Source: Actinomycetes bacterium (GTDB taxonomy: Bacteria > Actinomycetota > Acidimicrobiia > Acidimicrobiales > Acidimicrobiaceae). Taken from it: a stretch of DNA of 49,975 nt. The notes beneath the pieces were generated by a model. The model was not told where the DNA came from. It did not search any database and worked only from the letters and a program-made list of their open reading frames with translations. The DNA lies in contig JAKAQR010000019.1 in assembly GCA_021819725.1 (NCBI GenBank), positions 1 through 49,975 on the forward strand, given 5' to 3'. Shown piece after piece: positions 47,081 through 49,975 of this stretch; the first letter of the stretch is position 1, and each line of letters opens with the position of its first letter. The position numbers were made by a program, and so were the translations under genes.

Positions 47081-47519
47081 GTTGGCAACGCCCGCGGAGA
47101 TGGTTGCGTTTGGTCGCCGGTTTGGAACGACGTTGGTCGCCGGTGACCTCATTCTGTTGACGGGGGAGTTGGGCGCGGGTAAGACCACCTTTACCCAGGG
47201 GGTGGCCGATGGCCTCGGTATCGAGAGGCCGGTGACCTCTCCGACCTTTGTGACCGTGAAGTGCTATTCCCTTGCACAAGGAGGCGAGCTCTACCACGTC
47301 GATCTCTACCGCGTGCATGACCCTGACTACCTCCAGGACCAAGGTATCCTGGAGGAGCTGGATCGGGGCGCGATCGTGATTGTCGAGTGGGCAGAACATG
47401 GACGTGTACTCGAAGAGTATGAACGCCTGGCGATTACCATCATGGTCCAAGAGAGTGGGCGCATGATGGAGTTTGAGGGAACACCTGATTGGCAGGAGCG
47501 TCTGCGATGGCTACGTTGA
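47070..47519 (+). CDS. tsaE: tRNA t6A biosynthesis ATPase TsaE
   Basis: 149 aa from GTG 47070 with GGAGGG at 47060-47065. P-loop TGELGAGKTTFTQG (residues 31-44), HVDLYRV and VIVEWAEHG are TsaE hallmarks. It works with TsaB and TsaD, encoded just downstream, to place N6-threonylcarbamoyladenosine at A37 of ANN-decoding tRNAs. Overlaps tsaB by 13 bases. Confidence 0.95.
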   Translation: MRRELATPAEMVAFGRRFGTTLVAGDLILLTGELGAGKTTFTQGVADGLGIERPVTSPTFVTVKCYSLAQGGELYHVDLYRVHDPDYLQDQGILEELDRGAIVIVEWAEHGRVLEEYERLAITIMVQESGRMMEFEGTPDWQERLRWLR

Positions 47520-48184
47520 ATACCCCATTGACCATTTTGGTCGATTGTGCGACTCGTCCCGGGCGGATTGTCGCTCGTCGGGACGGGACGGACAGCGAAC
47601 GATTCATAGGTGATCGTCCACTTGGCACGCTCGCGAGTACCGTTGAAGAACTCACCGAGGGCGATGCTATCGCGTTACTGGCGCTGGTAACTGGTCCAGG
47701 GCCACTGTTACCCTTGCGCAGCGCGGCGGCTTTTGTACGCCTTCTGGCCTGGTCGAGGGGGGTTCCCGTCGTGAGTTTCCGATCGCTCGATCCGTTGGCT
47801 CAGGACCTTGCGAGCGTTCTGGGTGCGACACAACGTGGCCTCATCCTTGAACCGCTGGGCCGCAACAAGATACTCCAGGTCGAGGTTCGTGCGGGCCAGG
47901 TCCAGGCGATCGATCATGTACGTGTGCTAGCTCCGGCTGATCTGTCGATTGAACCTCATGATCTGGTAGCCGGTCAGTTGCGTGAGGAGGGGCGCCGATG
48001 GGGTGCGGAACTCTTTGAGGCGAAGCACAATTTGGTGGACTACGCGGTCACACGCTTCCGGCGCGGGGCGGTGAGCGATCTTGGAGATCTACGTGCCTGG
48101 TATGTGAAGGATTCTGGTGTTCGACGGGGTTTTGACGTGCGCTTAGCTGATGGGTCAATCGGTAGGGTCGGTCGCCAATCATGA
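47507..48184 (+). CDS. tsaB: tRNA t6A biosynthesis protein TsaB, divergent
   Basis: 225 aa from ATG 47507. Identified from position (tsaE-tsaB-rimI-tsaD) and from weak motifs: ILVDCATRPGRIV at the start and VTGPGPLLPLRSAAAFVRLLAW in place of the usual GPGSFTGLR helix. It lacks the sharper TsaB motifs and the rest of the chain is poorly conserved. TsaB is a catalytically dead ASKHA partner that stabilises TsaD. ATGA overlap with rimI. Confidence 0.75.
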   Translation: MATLNTPLTILVDCATRPGRIVARRDGTDSERFIGDRPLGTLASTVEELTEGDAIALLALVTGPGPLLPLRSAAAFVRLLAWSRGVPVVSFRSLDPLAQDLASVLGATQRGLILEPLGRNKILQVEVRAGQVQAIDHVRVLAPADLSIEPHDLVAGQLREEGRRWGAELFEAKHNLVDYAVTRFRRGAVSDLGDLRAWYVKDSGVRRGFDVRLADGSIGRVGRQS

Positions 48185-48705
48185 CCGTGCGTATCATGGC
48201 GATGCAAGAACAACACCTCGATGAAGTGGTACGGATCGAGCAGGAAATCTCCGGCATTCCTTGGAGCCGGCGACTCTTTGAGGAGGAGATTACTCGAGGC
48301 AAAGATCGGCGGTACCGCGTTGCGGTCACGGAGGAGGGTGACCAGCTGCTGGGCTATTTGGGCATGCTCTACATCATCGACGAGGCACACATAGCCACCG
48401 TCGGGGTGGATCCTCATCACTGGGGCCACAAGGTGGCGACCCGCCTAGTCCTCGATGCGCTTGACGCCGCCCGTGTGGAGGGAATCAAGGACTGCACGCT
48501 AGAGGTGCGCGCCCATAATGACCGTGCCAAACGCCTCTACCAGCGCTTTGGTTTTGCTCCGGTGGCGCTCCGACGAGCGTACTACCATGACAACGGCGAG
48601 GATGCGATCATCATGTGGCTCTATGATCTTGATGCTCCTGGTGAGTTGGCCCGGCGTCGGGGGATCACTGAGACGCTCGCCCAGGATGGGCAGATCCATG
48701 ATTGA
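48181..48705 (+). CDS. rimI: Ribosomal-protein-alanine N-acetyltransferase RimI-like
   Basis: 174-aa GNAT enzyme. Motif A is seen as TVGVDPHHWGHKVATRLVLDAL; TLEVRAHNDRAKRLYQRFGFAPVALRRAYYHDNGEDAIIM is the classical RimI end, given here in two adjoining parts (TLEVRAHNDRAKRLYQ and RAYYHDNGEDAIIM). In E. coli RimI acetylates S18; other proteins may be targets here. It overlaps tsaB and tsaD. Confidence 0.9.
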   Translation: MTVRIMAMQEQHLDEVVRIEQEISGIPWSRRLFEEEITRGKDRRYRVAVTEEGDQLLGYLGMLYIIDEAHIATVGVDPHHWGHKVATRLVLDALDAARVEGIKDCTLEVRAHNDRAKRLYQRFGFAPVALRRAYYHDNGEDAIIMWLYDLDAPGELARRRGITETLAQDGQIHD

Positions 48706-49759
48706 GAACCCCATCAACACTGTCAGCACACAAGCTCCCAGCATGCAGCTACGACTTGTCGACGCTGGTGTCATCTTGGGTATCGAGACTTCATGCGATG
48801 AGACCGCGGTGGCGGTACTATCGGGGACGACTGTGCTCTCGTCGATTATTCAATCCCAGATCGAAATTCATGCATCGTTTGGCGGGGTGGTGCCTGAGTT
48901 GGCTGCGCGTGCTCATGATCACGCGATCCTCACGACGATTCGCACCGCCCTCGATGAGGCACATCTGGGCCTCGATCAACTCGACGCGATAGCGGTGACC
49001 AACGGTCCTGGCCTGCCTGGAGCGCTGATGGTGGGAGTCGGAAGTGCCCAAGGCCTCGCGCTCGGAAGACATCTTCCACTCTATCCAGTGGATCATATGG
49101 AGGGTCATCTGTTCGCGGCGGCTCTCGAGGCGCCGGTTGAGCTGCCGGCGTTGGTGCTACTCGTCTCTGGCGGGCATACCGAGATGATCAGAGTGGAGGC
49201 GCCTGGTGTGTATCGACTGATCGGAAGGACTAAGGATGACGCAGCCGGTGAGGCCTTTGATAAGGTGGCTCGTCTGTTGGATCTCGGCTACCCAGGAGGG
49301 CCAGCGATTGAACGAGTGGCTCAGGAGGCGCCGGTACCGAGTATCAGTTTTCCTCGCGGGTTGCGGGGTGAGGGACTTGACTTCTCCTTCTCGGGTTTGA
49401 AGACGGCGGTGATGTCGTTCGTGAGGACGCATCCTGAGGTGGGGGCGGTTGAAATTGCGACCGCATTCCAGATCGCTGCCGTAGATGCGCTGGTGATCAA
49501 GGTCGATCGCGCGCTCTCTCTTGCACCCTATGCGTCGGTCGTGCTCGGTGGTGGCGTCGCTGCTAACGAACTGTTGCGTACCAGGATCCGCCAGGTCGCC
49601 GCTGATCGCGGTATCGTTGGGGCGATTCCCGCGAAGCGATACTGCACCGATAACGGAGCGATGATCGCTGCTGCTGCTGCCTTTCACCGTTCGATGGGGG
49701 ATCCAGGTGTCAGCGCCGTCGATGCAGATCCGGGGCGCACCCTTATCGAGGGTGTGTAG
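48698..49759 (+). CDS. tsaD: tRNA N6-adenosine threonylcarbamoyltransferase TsaD
   Basis: 353 aa from ATG 48698; a start at 48743 would remove an unconserved leader. Transfers the threonylcarbamoyl group to A37. ASKHA/Kae1 motifs: GIETSCDETAVAVL, PELAARAHDHAI with metal histidines, GPGLPGALMVGV, LVSGGHTEM, KTKDDAAGEAFDK-like segment (here GRTKDDAAGEAFDKVA) and GGGVAANELLR. Closes the acpS-to-tsaD run. About 100 bp later the CIRCE element begins. Confidence 0.96.
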   Translation: MIENPINTVSTQAPSMQLRLVDAGVILGIETSCDETAVAVLSGTTVLSSIIQSQIEIHASFGGVVPELAARAHDHAILTTIRTALDEAHLGLDQLDAIAVTNGPGLPGALMVGVGSAQGLALGRHLPLYPVDHMEGHLFAAALEAPVELPALVLLVSGGHTEMIRVEAPGVYRLIGRTKDDAAGEAFDKVARLLDLGYPGGPAIERVAQEAPVPSISFPRGLRGEGLDFSFSGLKTAVMSFVRTHPEVGAVEIATAFQIAAVDALVIKVDRALSLAPYASVVLGGGVAANELLRTRIRQVAADRGIVGAIPAKRYCTDNGAMIAAAAAFHRSMGDPGVSAVDADPGRTLIEGV

Positions 49760-49858
49760 ACGCAGAGAACCTTGGCAGCGACTTCGCATGATGCTTGCTG
49801 CTCTATCTGGGTTAAGCGCGTTCTCTGTTGCGAGAAAACTTGCCTGTGAGGATGGAAG

Positions 49859-49885
49859 TTAGCACTCGAGGCACTAGAGTGCTAG
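49859..49885 (+). promoter_or_regulatory. CIRCE element (HrcA operator) for groES
   Basis: TTAGCACTC (49859-49867), nine-base spacer, GAGTGCTAG (49877-49885). This matches the CIRCE consensus TTAGCACTC-N9-GAGTGCTAA except for the last base. HrcA repressor binds it and is inactivated by heat or protein-folding stress. It lies 46 bp before the groES ATG. Confidence 0.92.
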
Positions 49886-49931
49886 TTGGCCAATAGGTGG
49901 CAAGTTAACTCAAACAAGGAGGCAAAACAGA

Positions 49932-49975
49932 ATGAATCTCCATCCCTTAGAGGATCGGATCGTGGTCCGTCCAGC
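49932..49975 (+). CDS. groES: Co-chaperonin GroES, N-terminal fragment (cut by window edge)
   Basis: Only the first 14 codons are present: MNLHPLEDRIVVRP, the standard GroES N-terminus. AAGGAGG (49916-49922) is the ribosome site. GroES caps the GroEL folding chamber. Preceded by a CIRCE site, so HrcA-controlled. Confidence 0.9.
   Translation, partial: MNLHPLEDRIVVRP

Noticed and set aside
48518..48697. Upstream extension of tsaD inside rimI
   Set aside because: The added residues are the out-of-frame translation of rimI; ATG 48698 at the rimI end is sensible.
49763..49827. CAGAGAAC / GTTCTCTG inverted repeat after tsaD as a terminator
   Set aside because: The arms are 49 bp apart with no T run; too weak to call.
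1..49975. CRISPR arrays, insertion sequences, prophage or toxin-antitoxin genes
   Set aside because: No spaced direct repeats, transposase motifs, terminal inverted repeats with target duplications, or phage genes were seen. The repeats found are short, in-frame and tandem.

Overview
The window reads as a slice of chromosome from a high-GC Gram-positive bacterium (Actinobacteria; an acidophilic Acidimicrobiia-like lineage is my best guess, by inference only). Supporting signs are an MptB-type polyprenol-phosphomannose mannosyltransferase, a NusG with a long acidic N-terminus, the order rpmG / tRNA-Trp / secE / nusG, many GTG and TTG starts, and a CIRCE-controlled groES at the right edge. Almost everything is core information-processing machinery on the + strand. 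I saw no phage, transposon, CRISPR array or defence island.

Layout. 1-3.3 kb: tRNA-Tyr, mptB, an AlkA-type DNA glycosylase and, on the opposite strand, a GNAT acetyltransferase. 3.4-5.9 kb: tRNA-Thr, tRNA-Met, rpmG, an ECF-type sigma factor overlapping rpmG, tRNA-Trp, secE and nusG. 6.0-8.4 kb: rplK, rplA, rplJ and rplL. 8.5-15.9 kb: rpoB and rpoC, preceded by two hairpins. 16.0-20.6 kb: the str operon (rpsL, rpsG, fusA, tuf), closed by a perfect 30-bp palindrome. 20.6-31.7 kb: the S10 and spc operons, rpsJ to secY. 31.7-36.6 kb: adk, map, infA, rpmJ, rpsM, rpsK, rpsD, rpoA and rplQ. 36.6-38.4 kb: truA, rplM and rpsI. 38.4-41.5 kb: glmM and glmS, which make amino-sugar precursors for the cell wall. 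41.5-42.5 kb: a GT4 glycosyltransferase on the minus strand. 42.6-49.8 kb: a tightly overlapped run of a LysR regulator, acpS, nnr, alr, a type-4 uracil-DNA glycosylase, tsaE, tsaB, rimI and tsaD. 49.86 kb to the end: CIRCE element and the start of groES.

How they work together. The first 40 kb is a nearly unbroken one-direction factory for ribosomal proteins, RNA polymerase core, elongation factors and the Sec translocon. It then passes into peptidoglycan precursor supply (glmM, glmS, alr), fatty-acid carrier activation (acpS), metabolite repair (nnr) and tRNA t6A modification (tsaB, tsaD, tsaE).

I did not find a clearly new system. The most unusual items are infA, whose only plausible start is CTG; an ECF sigma factor translationally entangled with rpmG; the hairpin plus terminator pair between rplL and rpoB; a long acidic repeat-bearing tail on ribosomal protein L22; short in-frame tandem repeats in the tails of several housekeeping proteins; and an LTTR-like box at the lysR-acpS start.
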